This document shows, one piece after another, positions 9,881 to 20,457 of a stretch of 64,000 bases of DNA (position 1 is its first letter; each line of letters starts with the position of its first letter). The notes beneath the pieces are model-generated. The model saw only the letters and a program-made list of their open reading frames with translations, had not been told where the DNA came from and made no database searches. Origin of the DNA: Thermococcus thermotolerans (GTDB lineage Archaea > Methanobacteriota_B > Thermococci > Thermococcales > Thermococcaceae). The stretch lies in assembly GCF_024707485.1 (NCBI RefSeq), contig NZ_CP102602.1, positions 1,860,001 to 1,924,000 of the forward strand. Reading direction: 5' to 3'. The position numbers and the translations under genes were made by a program.

Positions 9881-11302
9881 TTAGCCTATGATATCGTTGT
9901 CAGAATTCACGCACATGCCTGTTCTTGGATCGCAGGGTGGGGACGGGGACCTGCCGTCGGTTATAACGCCAAACACAAGCGGCACGCTGACCTTCGGCCC
10001 ACTAGTCCTCACCTTCACCTCCAGAACGCTGTACATTGCGTAGCAACTCTTCTTGGGCTTGACGTCGACGCTGTATTCTGCCATTGAAGCTGCGTTCATG
10101 TACTTGTGGAACCCAAACGTCAGGCTGAGCGCGCTGGCCAGTCTTCCAAGGGTGGGATTTATGCCCGCAAGGTACTTTCCGGCGGCATAGCCTATTGGGA
10201 TACTCAGGCTGGAGCTCGATGAGAAGACCTCACTTTGAGATTGTCTAACATAGACGGCACTTTTCCAACTCCCAGCACTTATCCACTTCCTTTTCCACTC
10301 CGCTTCTTTTGAGATGCCCCAGATGTTGGGGGTTGTGGTGATCCTTGGAGGGTTGTTCCCTTGCGACTCTGTGAAGTAGATGCCCCTTGTAGGAGACTCC
10401 CATATCGTGTACTTTCCGGTGCTGTGGATTTTGATTGGGTATGTTTGTGCTATCTCTATGTCCACATACCTCCTCGTGAGCTTGTCGTACGCGGGAACCT
10501 TAGCGTGGGCCACAATGTACTCCACCTTGATGTTAAGATACCTCTCCCAAGTGTTTGAATTAACTGTTAAGGGCCCTAATGATTGATAGCTTATATCCAG
10601 TGCCCAGCCTTCGAAGCGGTGTCCCTTGGATACGCTAAGCACCGTTAAGGGCCCAACGTCAATTCCAATCGTCCAGTAGCTGTAGGTACTCCTGCTGAGC
10701 ACGAGATCCCAGTCGAAATCTATCTCTTCTGCGACTTTGTTTTCTATTTTTAGTCCCATCACTGAGACCCATTCGTTGAAGGTTTTTGATTTTGCCCTGC
10801 TTTCAAAGTACAGGTTCCATTGGGGGTTAAGGCAGTATCTGCCTCCGAAGTCTATCCAGCCCCTTGGACACGAGCCGATGACTTGAACTCCAACCCCTCC
10901 CTTCAGGTTCAATGTCTTCTCCCCGTCGAGTTTGACCCTACTGGAAGTTAGACTTTTGATCCCCAGTTTTCCGTCTTTGGTGACGTAGAGTATTAGGGGA
11001 GTTGGTGGGGCGTAGAGGGCTTCTTCGCCCGTCGAGAGCTCCCTAATCCATTCCTGCCTTGGCACCTTCACAAAGGTTGGGAAGAACCCCCCTGCTTCCC
11101 CTTTCTTGAGAACTTTAATGCTCCCATTGGGGAGAGGATAGTAGATGATGTAGTTGCCTGAGCCTTCGATTCTGTACACGTCATAGCCGAATATTCTGGT
11201 TACTGAGTCTTCGTTGCCTGCAGTGTAGTTCAAGGCCCCTGCTGCGGTTCCTCCGAGGAGGATCAACACCAAAACTATTAACAAAGGTTTCTTGCTCACC
11301 AT
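9881..11302 (-). CDS. Secreted or membrane-anchored protein of unknown function
   Basis: The 473-residue protein starts with a signal peptide or anchor (hydrophobic residues about 6-23 after MVSKK) and no lipobox Cys. The rest is rich in Tyr, Trp, Ser and Thr with many beta-strand-like stretches and no further clear membrane segment. Two Cys pairs stand out: one near residue 147 (GSCPRGW, RYCLNP) and one at the C-terminus (CDPRTGMC), plausible disulfides in an extracellular protein. I recognise no family. A GGTGG binding site precedes the ATG. Its base composition is somewhat lower in GC than its neighbours, which could mean a younger or transferred gene. Confidence 0.7.
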   Translation of the reverse strand: MVSKKPLLIVLVLILLGGTAAGALNYTAGNEDSVTRIFGYDVYRIEGSGNYIIYYPLPNGSIKVLKKGEAGGFFPTFVKVPRQEWIRELSTGEEALYAPPTPLILYVTKDGKLGIKSLTSSRVKLDGEKTLNLKGGVGVQVIGSCPRGWIDFGGRYCLNPQWNLYFESRAKSKTFNEWVSVMGLKIENKVAEEIDFDWDLVLSRSTYSYWTIGIDVGPLTVLSVSKGHRFEGWALDISYQSLGPLTVNSNTWERYLNIKVEYIVAHAKVPAYDKLTRRYVDIEIAQTYPIKIHSTGKYTIWESPTRGIYFTESQGNNPPRITTTPNIWGISKEAEWKRKWISAGSWKSAVYVRQSQSEVFSSSSSLSIPIGYAAGKYLAGINPTLGRLASALSLTFGFHKYMNAASMAEYSVDVKPKKSCYAMYSVLEVKVRTSGPKVSVPLVFGVITDGRSPSPPCDPRTGMCVNSDNDIIG

Positions 11303-11428
11303 AGTGAGCCACCATACTAATTGCTTTATATTGGCTTATAAAATTTACTATCAAAATTCAGAAAAACTGGCAGACCGTTTATTTATTTGGCGGCTGAGTA
11401 ATGGAGAAGAAAAGAACAGAGGCCAGAT

Positions 11429-12616
11429 TCACTTCAGGAAGCCGGTCTTCTTTCCGAGGTCCTCGAAGGCATCCAGGACGTACTGGAGGTCCTCCTTGCT
11501 GTGGGCCGCTGAGGGTTCGAGCCTTATTCTTGCGGTTCCGAGCGGGACGGTTGGGTAGACTATTGCCTGCGCGAAGATGTTGTACTCGTCGTATAGGCGT
11601 TTGCTGAACTCCTGGGCGGTCTTCTCGTCGTAGAGCATGACCGGCGTAATCGGGTGCTTGGTGTTGCCGAGGTCGTAGCCTAACTCGCGGAGTCCGTTCT
11701 GGAGGAAGTGGGTGTTGTCCCAGAGCTTCTTGACGAGCTCGTCGCTGTGCTGGAGTATCTCAACTGCCGCTATGGCTGCAGCGACGTCGGGCGGGTTGGG
11801 CGCGCTTGAGAAGAGGAACGGCCTGCCCCTCTGCCTGAGGTACTCTATGGCCTCCTCCGGGCCGGCGACATAGCCGCCTATGACACCGAAGGCCTTGCTG
11901 AGAGTTCCCATCTCGAAGTCGATCCTGTCGTGGAGCTTGTAGTGGTCGACTATACCCCTTCCGTGCTCACCGAGGACACCCTCACCGTGGGCGTCGTCAA
12001 CGTAGACCATCGCGTCGTACTCCTCCGCCAGGTCGGCTATCTCCGGGAGCGGGGCGAGGTCGCCGTCCATTGAGAAGACACCGTCGGTAACGATGAGCTT
12101 CTTCTTTCTGTCCTTGACCTCTTCGAGCTTCTTCTTGAGGTCGTCCATGTCGAGGTGTTTGTAGATAACCTTCGGCGCGCCGCTGAGGCGCATTCCGTCT
12201 ATGATGCTCGCGTGGTTGAGCTCCTCACTGACGAAGACGCCGTCGTCTTTCTTCGTGATGAGGGCACTTATGGCACCGAGGTTTGCGTTGTAGCCGCTCT
12301 GGAAGAGAATCGCCGCTTCCCTCTTCTTGAACTTGGCGAGCTTCTCCTCAAGCTCGACGTGGAGCTCCATCGTTCCGGCTATTGTTCTAACGGCTCCGGC
12401 ACCGACGCCGTAGTCGAGGATTGCCCTTATGGCGGCCTCCTTTATCTTGGGATGGGCGGCTAAACCAAGGTAGTTGTTCGAACACATGTTCAGAACGCGC
12501 TTTCCGTCAACGACGACCCAGGGGCCCTGGGCGCTCTCAAGCTTCCTGATGGTCACGTAAAGGCCCTTCTCCTTGAGCTCATTGAGCTCTTCCCTAATCC
12601 AGTCGAGCTTCGCCAT
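11429..12616 (-). CDS. kbl: Kbl-type alpha-oxoamine synthase (2-amino-3-ketobutyrate CoA ligase / glycine C-acetyltransferase)
   Basis: This is a PLP enzyme of the class II alpha-oxoamine synthase family (395 residues). Visible features are the N-terminal [10 protein letters not shown], the PLP-stacking [10 protein letters not shown], the DDAHGEG aspartate motif that contacts the PLP nitrogen, and GTLSKAFG with the Schiff-base Lys. The likely reaction is 2-amino-3-ketobutyrate plus CoA to glycine plus acetyl-CoA in threonine catabolism, though archaeal members can accept other amino and acyl groups. The ATG at 12616 is chosen because a GGTGG site and a TTTATA box lie just upstream; the 26-codon extension crosses that promoter. 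Confidence 0.9.
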   Translation of the reverse strand: MAKLDWIREELNELKEKGLYVTIRKLESAQGPWVVVDGKRVLNMCSNNYLGLAAHPKIKEAAIRAILDYGVGAGAVRTIAGTMELHVELEEKLAKFKKREAAILFQSGYNANLGAISALITKKDDGVFVSEELNHASIIDGMRLSGAPKVIYKHLDMDDLKKKLEEVKDRKKKLIVTDGVFSMDGDLAPLPEIADLAEEYDAMVYVDDAHGEGVLGEHGRGIVDHYKLHDRIDFEMGTLSKAFGVIGGYVAGPEEAIEYLRQRGRPFLFSSAPNPPDVAAAIAAVEILQHSDELVKKLWDNTHFLQNGLRELGYDLGNTKHPITPVMLYDEKTAQEFSKRLYDEYNIFAQAIVYPTVPLGTARIRLEPSAAHSKEDLQYVLDAFEDLGKKTGFLK

Positions 12617-12668
12617 GAGAACCACCGGTGATTTTTGGACATCGAGGTATAAAAGTTTTGCACATGGC

Positions 12669-12683
12669 AAAAGGCTTAATACC
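12669..12683 (+). promoter_or_regulatory. rfcS promoter (BRE/TATA)
   Basis: AAAAGGCTTAATACC lies about 40 bp before the rfcS ATG and shares the intergenic space with the divergent kbl promoter (TTTATA on the minus strand near 12650). Confidence 0.5.
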
Positions 12684-12719
12684 CCAAAGCTCATAAGCCC
12701 TTTAGGTAGGGTGATAGCT

Positions 12720-15320
12720 ATGCCGGAGGAAGTTAAGGAGGTTAAAATCCTCGAAAAGCCGTGGGTTGAGAAGTACAGGCCTCAAAAGCTCGACGACATG
12801 GTGGGTCAGGATCACATAGTCAAGAGGCTCAAGCACTACGTTAAAACCGGTTCCATGCCGCACCTCCTGTTTGCCGGGCCGCCAGGCGTTGGAAAGTGCC
12901 TCACGGGTGATGCTAAGGTTATAGTCAACGGCGAGTTGACCACCATTGGAGAGCTCGTTGAAAGAATCAGCAACGGCAGGTTCGGAGCGGTTCCTGTGAA
13001 GGGCCTGAGGGTTCTTGGCATAGACGAGGACGGAAAGCTCAGGGAGTTGCCTGTTGAGTACGTCTACAAAGATAAAACTGAGGAGCTCGTGAGAATTAGG
13101 ACGAGACTCGGAAGGGAGCTGAAGGTTACACCGTATCACCCTCTCCTCGTGAACAGGAAGAACGGAAGGACGGAGTGGATAAAAGCTGAGGAGCTTAAAC
13201 CCGGAGACAGGCTCGCGGTTCCCCGCTATCTGCCAGCCCTGCTCGAGGATGACCCATTAGCTGAATGGCTTGGCTACTTCATCGGCGACGGCCACGCCGA
13301 CTCCAAGACCAACGCCATAACCTTCACGAACACCGACGAGAAGCTTAGAAAGCGCTTCATCGAGCTGACCGAAAGGCTCTTCCCCGATGCGAGGATTAAG
13401 GAGAGACTCCACAAAGATCGTGCGCCCGACGTTTACGTCAACTCAAAAAGGGCGAAAAAGCTTGTGGAGAGCCTCGGATTGACCGGTAGGAAGGCGGACA
13501 AGGTTTACATTCCTCCTCTGGGCTGGGGGGGACTGCGCTCCTTCCTTAGGGCCTACTTTGACTGTGATGCAGGGGTTGAGCGGAACGGCATAGTCCTCTC
13601 GACCGCGAGCAGGGAGATGGCAGAGCAGGTGGCTTATGCCCTAGCTGGTCTTGGAATAACCGCAAAGCTCAGGGAAAGGCGCGTTAAGGGCAAGTCCTAT
13701 CACTACGTTGTCATCTCCGGCTCGGAAAACGTCTCCCGCTTCCTCAGGGAGATTGGCTTCTCGGTTGAGACCAAGCGCAGGAAGGCGGAGGGGTTGGTTA
13801 AAAAGCCCAACCCAAACGTTGGCTCTCTCTACGCGGACAGGGAGCTGATTTCCTACGTCAGGGACAGGCTTAAGCTGAGGTTCTACGACGACAAGGCCCG
13901 CTGGAGCCCCGAGAAGGCCAGGAGACTAGCATGGGAACTGGTGAAGGAAATCTACTACCGCCTTGACGAGCTTGAGAGGCTTGAAAAAGTTCTTACAAGG
14001 AGCCTGCTGATAGACTGGGACGAGGTCGCAGGGAGGAGGAAGGAGATAGCGGAGAAGACCGGCATAAGGTCCGACAGGCTTCTCGAATACATTAGGGGCA
14101 AGAGAAGGCCAAGCCTGAGGAACTACCTAAAGATTGCGAAGGCCCTTGGAGTTGAACTTGAGGAGACGATAAAGGCGATGAGGCTCTTCGCGAGTAGGTA
14201 TTCCAGCTACGCCGAAATCGGGAGGGCTTTAGGGACTTGGAATTCAAGCGTCAGGGTGGTTCTTGAGAGCAACACCGACAGGGTTGACCTCCTTGAGGAA
14301 ATCAGGAAGGTCGAGCTGAGAATCCTCAGGGGAATCCTAAACGACGAGAAGCTTAAACGTGGCATCGCATACATCATATTCCTCGCGCGGAATGAACTTT
14401 TCTGGGACGAGATAGTTGAGGTAGAGAAGCTCAGGGGCGATTTCGTCATATACGACCTCCACGTGCCAAACTATCACAACTTCATCGGCGGAAACCTTCC
14501 GACGGTTCTCCACAACACTACCGCCGCTCTGTGTCTCGCGAGGGAGCTCTTCGGTGAGGGCTGGCGGCACAACTTCCTTGAACTGAACGCCTCGGATGAG
14601 CGTGGAATAAACGTCATCCGCGAGAAGGTGAAGGAGTTCGCAAGGACGAAGCCGATAGGCGGGGCCAGCTTCAAGATAATCTTCCTGGATGAGGCGGACG
14701 CCCTAACCCAGGACGCCCAGCAAGCTTTGAGAAGAACGATGGAGATGTTCTCGAACAACGTTCGCTTTATACTCAGCTGCAACTATTCCTCAAAGATAAT
14801 CGAGCCGATACAGTCGAGGTGTGCCATATTCCGCTTCAGGCCGCTGAGGGACGAGGATATAGCGAGGCGCATAGAGCTAATAGCCGAGAACGAGGGCCTT
14901 GAACTGACGGAGGAAGGACTCCAGGCGCTCCTCTACGTCGCTGAAGGTGACCTCAGAAGGGCTATAAACGTTCTGCAGGCGGCAGCGGCCCTCGACACCA
15001 AGATAACCGATGAGAACGTCTTCCTCGTTGCCAGCAGAGCTCGTCCGGAGGACGTCAGACAGATGATGGCCTTGGCCTTGGAAGGCAACTTCCTCAAGGC
15101 CAGGGAGAAGCTCAGGGAGATACTCCTCAAGCAGGGCCTGAGCGGCGAGGACGTTCTCATCCAGATGCACAAGGAGGTCTTCAACCTGACGATACCGGAG
15201 GACAAAAAGGTGGCATTGGCGGATAAGATAGGCGAGTACAACTTCCGCCTCGTTGAAGGCGCCAACGAGATGATACAGCTTGAAGCTTTACTCGCCCAGT
15301 TCACCCTGATGGGTAAGTGA
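12720..15320 (+). CDS. rfcS: Replication factor C small subunit precursor with intein
   Basis: RfcS is the AAA+ subunit present in four copies in the clamp loader that opens PCNA. The precursor has 866 residues: N-extein 1-59 (PWVEKYRP motif, Walker [10 protein letters not shown]), intein 60-599, and C-extein 600-866 with Walker B ([10 protein letters not shown]), sensor 1 (FILSCNY) and the SRC motif (QSRCAIFRF). After splicing the protein has 326 residues, the usual length, with the P-loop restored as GPPGVGKTT. The ATG at 12720 follows GGTGAT; the longer frame runs back across the promoter and is not used. It overlaps or abuts rfcL, so the two subunits are co-expressed. Confidence 0.97.
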   Translation: MPEEVKEVKILEKPWVEKYRPQKLDDMVGQDHIVKRLKHYVKTGSMPHLLFAGPPGVGKCLTGDAKVIVNGELTTIGELVERISNGRFGAVPVKGLRVLGIDEDGKLRELPVEYVYKDKTEELVRIRTRLGRELKVTPYHPLLVNRKNGRTEWIKAEELKPGDRLAVPRYLPALLEDDPLAEWLGYFIGDGHADSKTNAITFTNTDEKLRKRFIELTERLFPDARIKERLHKDRAPDVYVNSKRAKKLVESLGLTGRKADKVYIPPLGWGGLRSFLRAYFDCDAGVERNGIVLSTASREMAEQVAYALAGLGITAKLRERRVKGKSYHYVVISGSENVSRFLREIGFSVETKRRKAEGLVKKPNPNVGSLYADRELISYVRDRLKLRFYDDKARWSPEKARRLAWELVKEIYYRLDELERLEKVLTRSLLIDWDEVAGRRKEIAEKTGIRSDRLLEYIRGKRRPSLRNYLKIAKALGVELEETIKAMRLFASRYSSYAEIGRALGTWNSSVRVVLESNTDRVDLLEEIRKVELRILRGILNDEKLKRGIAYIIFLARNELFWDEIVEVEKLRGDFVIYDLHVPNYHNFIGGNLPTVLHNTTAALCLARELFGEGWRHNFLELNASDERGINVIREKVKEFARTKPIGGASFKIIFLDEADALTQDAQQALRRTMEMFSNNVRFILSCNYSSKIIEPIQSRCAIFRFRPLRDEDIARRIELIAENEGLELTEEGLQALLYVAEGDLRRAINVLQAAAALDTKITDENVFLVASRARPEDVRQMMALALEGNFLKAREKLREILLKQGLSGEDVLIQMHKEVFNLTIPEDKKVALADKIGEYNFRLVEGANEMIQLEALLAQFTLMGK
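12897..14516 (+). mobile_element. LAGLIDADG intein in the RfcS P-loop
   Basis: The intein spans 540 residues. It starts at Cys (CLTGDAKV) directly after GPPGVGK and ends at VLHN before Thr, so the junction residues Cys1, His-Asn at the end and Thr +1 support self-splicing. A block B TxxH-like motif (TPYHPLL) and two LAGLIDADG motifs (LGYFIGDGH and [11 protein letters not shown]) indicate a homing endonuclease. After it comes a helix-turn-helix-like stretch ([21 protein letters not shown]) that may aid DNA recognition. Inteins at this P-loop site are known in RFC genes of Pyrococcus and Methanocaldococcus. Confidence 0.95.
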
Positions 15321-15325
15321 TGGCC

Positions 15326-16807
15326 ATGACGGAGATGCCCTGGGTTGAGAAGTACCGGCCGAGGCGCCTGGCGGAGCTGATAAACCAGACCAAGGCCCTG
15401 GGGCAGGTGAAGGCATGGATAGAGGCGTGGCTCCAGGGCAGTCCGCCGAAGAAGAAGGCGCTGATTCTGGCCGGCCCTCCTGGAACTGGCAAGACGGCGA
15501 CGGTTTACGCTATAGCCAGGGAGTACGGCTTCGAAATAATCGAGCTCAACGCCAGCGACGAGAGAACCTTTGAGAAGGTGGAGCGCTACGTTCAGGCGGC
15601 TTATACCCTCGACATCCTGGGGAAGCGGAGGAAACTCATATTCCTTGATGAGGCCGACAACATGGAGCCGAGCGGCGCTCGCGAAATAGCGAAGCTGATA
15701 GACCGGGCAAGGAACCCGATAATCATGAGCGCCAACCACTACTGGGAGGTTCCGAGGGAGGTAAGGAACAAGGCCCAGATCGTTGAATACAAGCGCCTGA
15801 CCCAGAGGGACATCATAAAGGGGCTCGTGAGGATCCTCCACGCGGAGGGCTTAACCGTTCCGAAGGAGGTTCTCTACGAGATAGTCAAGCGCGCCAACGG
15901 TGACCTTAGGGCCGCTATCAACGACCTCCAGACGGTTGTGTCCGGCGGGATAGAGGATGCCGCCGACGTTCTCGCCTACCGCGACACGGAAAAGAGCGTC
16001 TTCCAGGCTCTGGCTCAGCTCTTCGCAACGGACAACGCCAAGAAGGCCAAGCTGGTCGTTCTCGGAGTTGACATGTTCCCCCACGAGCTCCTCCAGTGGA
16101 TAGACGAGAACCTTCCCTACGTCTACTACAAGCCCGAGGACATAGCAAGGGCCTACGAGGCTCTCAGCAGGGCTGACATATACCTCGGCAGGGCGCAGAG
16201 AACCGGAAACTACGGCCTCTGGAAGTACGCCACGGACATGATGACTGCCGGAGTTGCCGTTGCGGGCGTTAAGAGGAAGGGTTTCGTGAGGATTTACCCG
16301 CCCAAGACCATAAAGCTCCTCACGGAGAGCAAGGCCGAAAGGGGAGTGAGGGACTCGGTGCTCAAGAAGATAATGAAGGAGATGCACATGGCGAAGCTCG
16401 AAGCCCTGGAGACCCTCAACGTCCTGAAGGCGATATTCGAGTACAACCCGGACATGGCCGCCCACTTCGTCGTCTACCTCGACCTTGACCTCAAGGAGGT
16501 CGAGTTCATAGCCGGGGACAGGGAGAAGGCTAAGACCATATGGGGCAAGAGCATGAACATCGAGAAGAAGCTCAAGGAGCGCGGGGAGCTTGAGGAGCAC
16601 GTGAGGGTCGCCGCTGAAAAGGAACCCGAGGAAGAAATTGAGCAGGAGAAAGAAGCCGAAGAAGAGGTGGAGGAAGAGATAAGCGAGGAGGAGCTCCAGA
16701 AGGCCGAAGAGGAAATGGAAGCCGTTGAGGAAAGCGGGGGGAAGATAGACAAGCCCAAGAAGAAGGGCAAGCAGGCGACGCTGTTCGACTTCCTGGGGAA
16801 GAAGTGA
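15326..16807 (+). CDS. rfcL: Replication factor C large subunit
   Basis: RfcL is the single large subunit of the archaeal clamp loader. The 493-residue protein has the RFC box PWVEKYRP, Walker A GPPGTGKT near residue 49, Walker [10 protein letters not shown] and a lid domain. A Glu/Lys-rich acidic linker leads to a C-terminal PCNA-interacting peptide QATLFDFL. No intein interrupts it. Two ATG codons at 15320 and 15326 are candidates; I prefer 15326 because GTGAT lies at proper distance and the product begins MTEMPWVEK as in relatives. The first candidate overlaps the rfcS stop codon. Confidence 0.96.
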   Translation: MTEMPWVEKYRPRRLAELINQTKALGQVKAWIEAWLQGSPPKKKALILAGPPGTGKTATVYAIAREYGFEIIELNASDERTFEKVERYVQAAYTLDILGKRRKLIFLDEADNMEPSGAREIAKLIDRARNPIIMSANHYWEVPREVRNKAQIVEYKRLTQRDIIKGLVRILHAEGLTVPKEVLYEIVKRANGDLRAAINDLQTVVSGGIEDAADVLAYRDTEKSVFQALAQLFATDNAKKAKLVVLGVDMFPHELLQWIDENLPYVYYKPEDIARAYEALSRADIYLGRAQRTGNYGLWKYATDMMTAGVAVAGVKRKGFVRIYPPKTIKLLTESKAERGVRDSVLKKIMKEMHMAKLEALETLNVLKAIFEYNPDMAAHFVVYLDLDLKEVEFIAGDREKAKTIWGKSMNIEKKLKERGELEEHVRVAAEKEPEEEIEQEKEAEEEVEEEISEEELQKAEEEMEAVEESGGKIDKPKKKGKQATLFDFLGKK

Positions 16808-16937
16808 TGGCTATTTTGTATCCTCCATAATATCAATTTTTGCGATTTTTATATTCTGCGGAATATAAGATTTGGCTCTCCGGTGAGAAACGGTAAAGTT
16901 CGTTCCGCTGTGGAGGTTTTTGCTGGATTTGAGCGGT
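16808..16937. other. Short non-coding gap with AT-rich inverted repeat
   Basis: An 8-bp perfect inverted repeat, TTATATTC-TGCG-GAATATAA, lies at 16849-16868. No gene starts next to it: rfcL ends on its left, and the original 3' end of hepT lies on its right. It may act as a transcript end structure or be a relic operator. Confidence 0.4.
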
Positions 16938-17273
16938 TCAAAGCTCCTCCAATAGCTTTTCCATTTTAATCTTCAGTTCCGGTAGCTTGTTCTCCACTAT
17001 GTCTCAGATGAGCTCAACATCCACACCAAAATATTGATGAATGAGAATGTTCCTGAGGCCAATTATCTTGCGCCACTCTATCTCAGGGTGTCTCTTCTGT
17101 ATCCTCACAGGGATTGCTCTGCAGGCCTCGCCTATTATCTCAAGGTTCCTTATGACTGCGTCAATTACTATTCTCTCTGCTTTGAACTCCTCAAGGCTCA
17201 TTCCTTCGGTGTATTCCTCAATTCGAGAAATGGCTTCAAGTATGTCTTCAACGTACAGCTTATAGTCCCTCAA
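16938..17273 (-). pseudogene. hepT: HepT-type HEPN ribonuclease toxin, truncated by a nonsense codon
   Basis: This is a DUF86/HepT toxin of the HepT-MntA class. The present reading frame stops after 89 residues at 17004. The catalytic HEPN motif RX4HXY (RNILIHQY) is intact just before the stop. Directly after the TGA the same frame continues DIVENKLPELKIKMEKLLEEL and then stops at 16938. Relatives read V-W-DIVENKLPEL at this place, so a TGG Trp codon has most simply become TGA. The start is a TTG behind GGTGAG, overlapping mntA by 14 bases. The lost tail is a C-terminal helix, so the product may be inactive or weakened. Confidence 0.75.
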
Positions 17274-17559
17274 CGCTCACCGCCTCACTCCACACGTATT
17301 TTCTGACCCTCGGCTTTAGGGCCCCGACAGTTATCAAATCAACCTCAACACCGAGGAGCTCCTCAAGGAAGAATTTGAGTTCCATGTAGTTGTCGAAGGT
17401 CTTCTTTCCCTCTTCGAACTCCACGAGAACGTCAAGGTCGCTGCCTTTTCCTGCTTCTCCCCGGACGTAGGAGCCGAAGAGCCAGAGATGCCTAACCTCA
17501 AACTTCCGGAGTTCCCGAGCATGGGAATGTAGAACTCTTAGTATCTGCTCCAATTCCAT
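17260..17559 (-). CDS. mntA: MntA-type minimal nucleotidyltransferase antitoxin
   Basis: The 99-residue protein has the polymerase-beta nucleotidyltransferase signature GSX10DXD (GSYVRGEAGKGSDLD) followed by the third acidic strand (EVDLITVG). MntA antitoxins block HepT by transferring AMP groups to the Tyr of the RX4HXY motif. It sits directly upstream of hepT with overlapping ends, the usual operon order for many such pairs. Unlike its partner it appears intact. No strong ribosome binding site precedes the ATG, and a TATA-like ATTAT element lies near, so the message could be leaderless. Confidence 0.88.
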   Translation of the reverse strand: MELEQILRVLHSHARELRKFEVRHLWLFGSYVRGEAGKGSDLDVLVEFEEGKKTFDNYMELKFFLEELLGVEVDLITVGALKPRVRKYVWSEAVSVEGL

Positions 17560-17605
17560 GTGACTCTACATCAAATGGGATAATGTGATTGGGGTTAATA
17601 AGGAT

Positions 17606-18646
<1,041 letters not shown>

Positions 18647-18656
18647 TTAAAAACGC

Positions 18657-19583
18657 TTACCTCCAGTACGGCTGGCGCATGAGAACGGCCCCTTTGAGTA
18701 TCTCGACGAGCTCTCCATCGCTCGCCCCGTTTCTTAGGGCGGTGGCGAAGTCTATCAGGTCGTTCTTCCTCAGCAGGCAGGTCTTGAACTTGCCGTCGGA
18801 GGTGACCCTCAGCCTTGTGCAGTTGGCGCAGAAGACCGTGTTGTGCATCGCCCTGACTACCTCGACCTCAGCGATACCGTAGTCGGTTGGGACGAAGTAC
18901 TTCTTTCGCCTGTGCATCCTCCTCTCGCGGATTTCAACGGCCATCTCCTCAAGCTTTCTCTCAACCGGTTTGAGGGGGTAGAAGTACTTTTTAAAAAAGC
19001 GCGTCTCCGTGAACTCCCTTGGGGCCTCAAGCTCAATGAGCTGGAGGATCGTGCCGGTCCTTGCCGCAAAATCAATCATGTCCCATATCTCACCGTCGTT
19101 TAGGCCCTTCATCACCGTCATGTTGAGCTTTACCGGAGACAGGTACCTGACGGCTTCGTCAATGCCCTCCAGGACGGTGTCCAGCATATCGGCGCCGGTT
19201 ATCTTCTTGTAAACCTCTGGCCTGAGGCTGTGGAGCGAGACGTTGACCCTGTCCAGGCCGGCCTCCGCCAGCGGTCTGGCCAGCTCCTTCAATCTGCTTC
19301 CGTTGGTCGTCATGGACAGGTCTCTAAGGTAGGGTTTTATCCGCCTCACAATTTCGATGATGTCCCTCCTCACCGTTGGCTCGCCGCCGGTGAGCTTGAC
19401 CTTCTTTATTCCGAGCCTTGAGGCTATGCGGACGAGTCTCTCTATCTCCGCGGGCGTCAGCTCTAGCCTAGCGTTGAAGTGCTGTCCCTCCCTGTGGCAG
19501 AAGAAGCACGCATAGTTGCAGTCCTGGGTGAGCGAAATCCTCAGGTTCGTTACTGGCCTGCCGAAGCGGTCGTAGAGGGTCAT
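18657..19583 (-). CDS. moaA: MoaA GTP 3',8-cyclase, radical SAM
   Basis: MoaA performs the first step of molybdopterin (here probably tungstopterin) synthesis, GTP to 3',8-cyclo-GTP. The 308-residue protein begins with [14 protein letters not shown] and the radical SAM motif CX3CX2C (CNYACFFC). The C-terminal second [4Fe-4S] site is seen as [18 protein letters not shown], which binds GTP. Tungstopterin enzymes (aldehyde:ferredoxin oxidoreductases) are central to Thermococcales metabolism. A GGTGATC site precedes the ATG, and a TTTTAAGC TATA-like box lies upstream. Confidence 0.94.
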   Translation of the reverse strand: MTLYDRFGRPVTNLRISLTQDCNYACFFCHREGQHFNARLELTPAEIERLVRIASRLGIKKVKLTGGEPTVRRDIIEIVRRIKPYLRDLSMTTNGSRLKELARPLAEAGLDRVNVSLHSLRPEVYKKITGADMLDTVLEGIDEAVRYLSPVKLNMTVMKGLNDGEIWDMIDFAARTGTILQLIELEAPREFTETRFFKKYFYPLKPVERKLEEMAVEIRERRMHRRKKYFVPTDYGIAEVEVVRAMHNTVFCANCTRLRVTSDGKFKTCLLRKNDLIDFATALRNGASDGELVEILKGAVLMRQPYWR

Positions 19584-19710
19584 TTGATCACCAGAATGAT
19601 TAGCCTACCAGCTTAAAAAAAGGTTTTGGGTAAGCTCTATTGTTTAACATGTCCCCATCGAAAACTACAAGTAGGTGGAAGCGCAAGATTAAGGCCAGGG
19701 GGTTTTCCGC

Positions 19711-20457
19711 ATGAACGTTGAGGAGGTTAAGGCCCAACTTTCCCGCCTTGAGTCGCTTCACTCGGCTTTTGAGCGCCAGTTTTCAGCCATCTACGAGGAA
19801 AGAGATGGAGAGGCTCTTCTGGAGATGGTGAAGTCCCTATACAACATATCGAGGGAGAAGCTTGAGATAGCGTCGTCTCTGTACCGCGAGATGGGGAGCT
19901 TCGGCGGTCGCGTGGAGGAGCAGGCGAAAGAGCTGTACCGCAACGAGCACCAGATGAAGTTCCGCCTTGAGGAGATGCTCTCGCTCCTCGTCAAGGGGCA
20001 TGACTACGAGGCAAAGATAAAGCTCTCGACGGCCTTAGACAGGCTCGTCCAGTTCCACAGGGTTTACGACTACGCCGTTAGGAAAGCACTGGGTGAGATG
20101 CTCCGGGAGGTCGAGGGGCTGAGCCTTTTGGCCGGGGGCGAAAAGGAGAAAAAGGTGCCGGTTGGTATAATGGAGGAGCTCAGAAAAATTAAGAAACTTG
20201 AGTCCGAGCTTGAGACCCTTAAAGTCTTCCTCTTCAGGCTCTACACCCATCCGGGGGATGTTCACAAGGTTGAAGAGGCTCTGCGAGACTGGCACTCCAG
20301 AGGACTGCTCTGGGTCGAGGCGAGAAACGTTGAGAAGCTCAGCGGCGTCGAGAACGCCGGGGCTATACTTGAAGGACTCACGCTCATCGGAGTGGTGGAA
20401 AAGAAGATGAGGGGTGGTGAAGGTGTCTACAGACACAGGAGTTTCAGTTCGGGTTAG
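19711..20457 (+). CDS. Coiled-coil protein with C-terminal winged-helix-like region, next to fau-1
   Basis: The 248-residue protein is almost wholly alpha-helical and charged up to residue 180, with heptad-like spacing (coiled coil around 5-130 and 150-180). The last 70 residues look like a small winged helix ([31 protein letters not shown]). I do not recognise a named family. It overlaps fau-1 by 44 bases, so the two are translationally linked; a role in RNA metabolism is inference from that neighbour. The ribosome binding site is weak (AGGGGG, 8 bases before the ATG). Confidence 0.75.
   Translation: MNVEEVKAQLSRLESLHSAFERQFSAIYEERDGEALLEMVKSLYNISREKLEIASSLYREMGSFGGRVEEQAKELYRNEHQMKFRLEEMLSLLVKGHDYEAKIKLSTALDRLVQFHRVYDYAVRKALGEMLREVEGLSLLAGGEKEKKVPVGIMEELRKIKKLESELETLKVFLFRLYTHPGDVHKVEEALRDWHSRGLLWVEARNVEKLSGVENAGAILEGLTLIGVVEKKMRGGEGVYRHRSFSSG

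Noticed and set aside
12573-12719. 49-codon N-terminal extension of RfcS
   Set aside because: It crosses the promoter and overlaps the divergent kbl gene; the ATG at 12720 has GGTGAT and matches RfcS starts.
15326-16807. Intein in RfcL
   Set aside because: The Walker A and other conserved blocks are uninterrupted and the length is normal.
17004-17006. In-frame TGA of hepT as selenocysteine or pyrrolysine codon
   Set aside because: Pyrrolysine uses TAG, Thermococcales are not known to make selenoproteins, and no SECIS-like element is seen; a TGG to TGA nonsense change is simpler.
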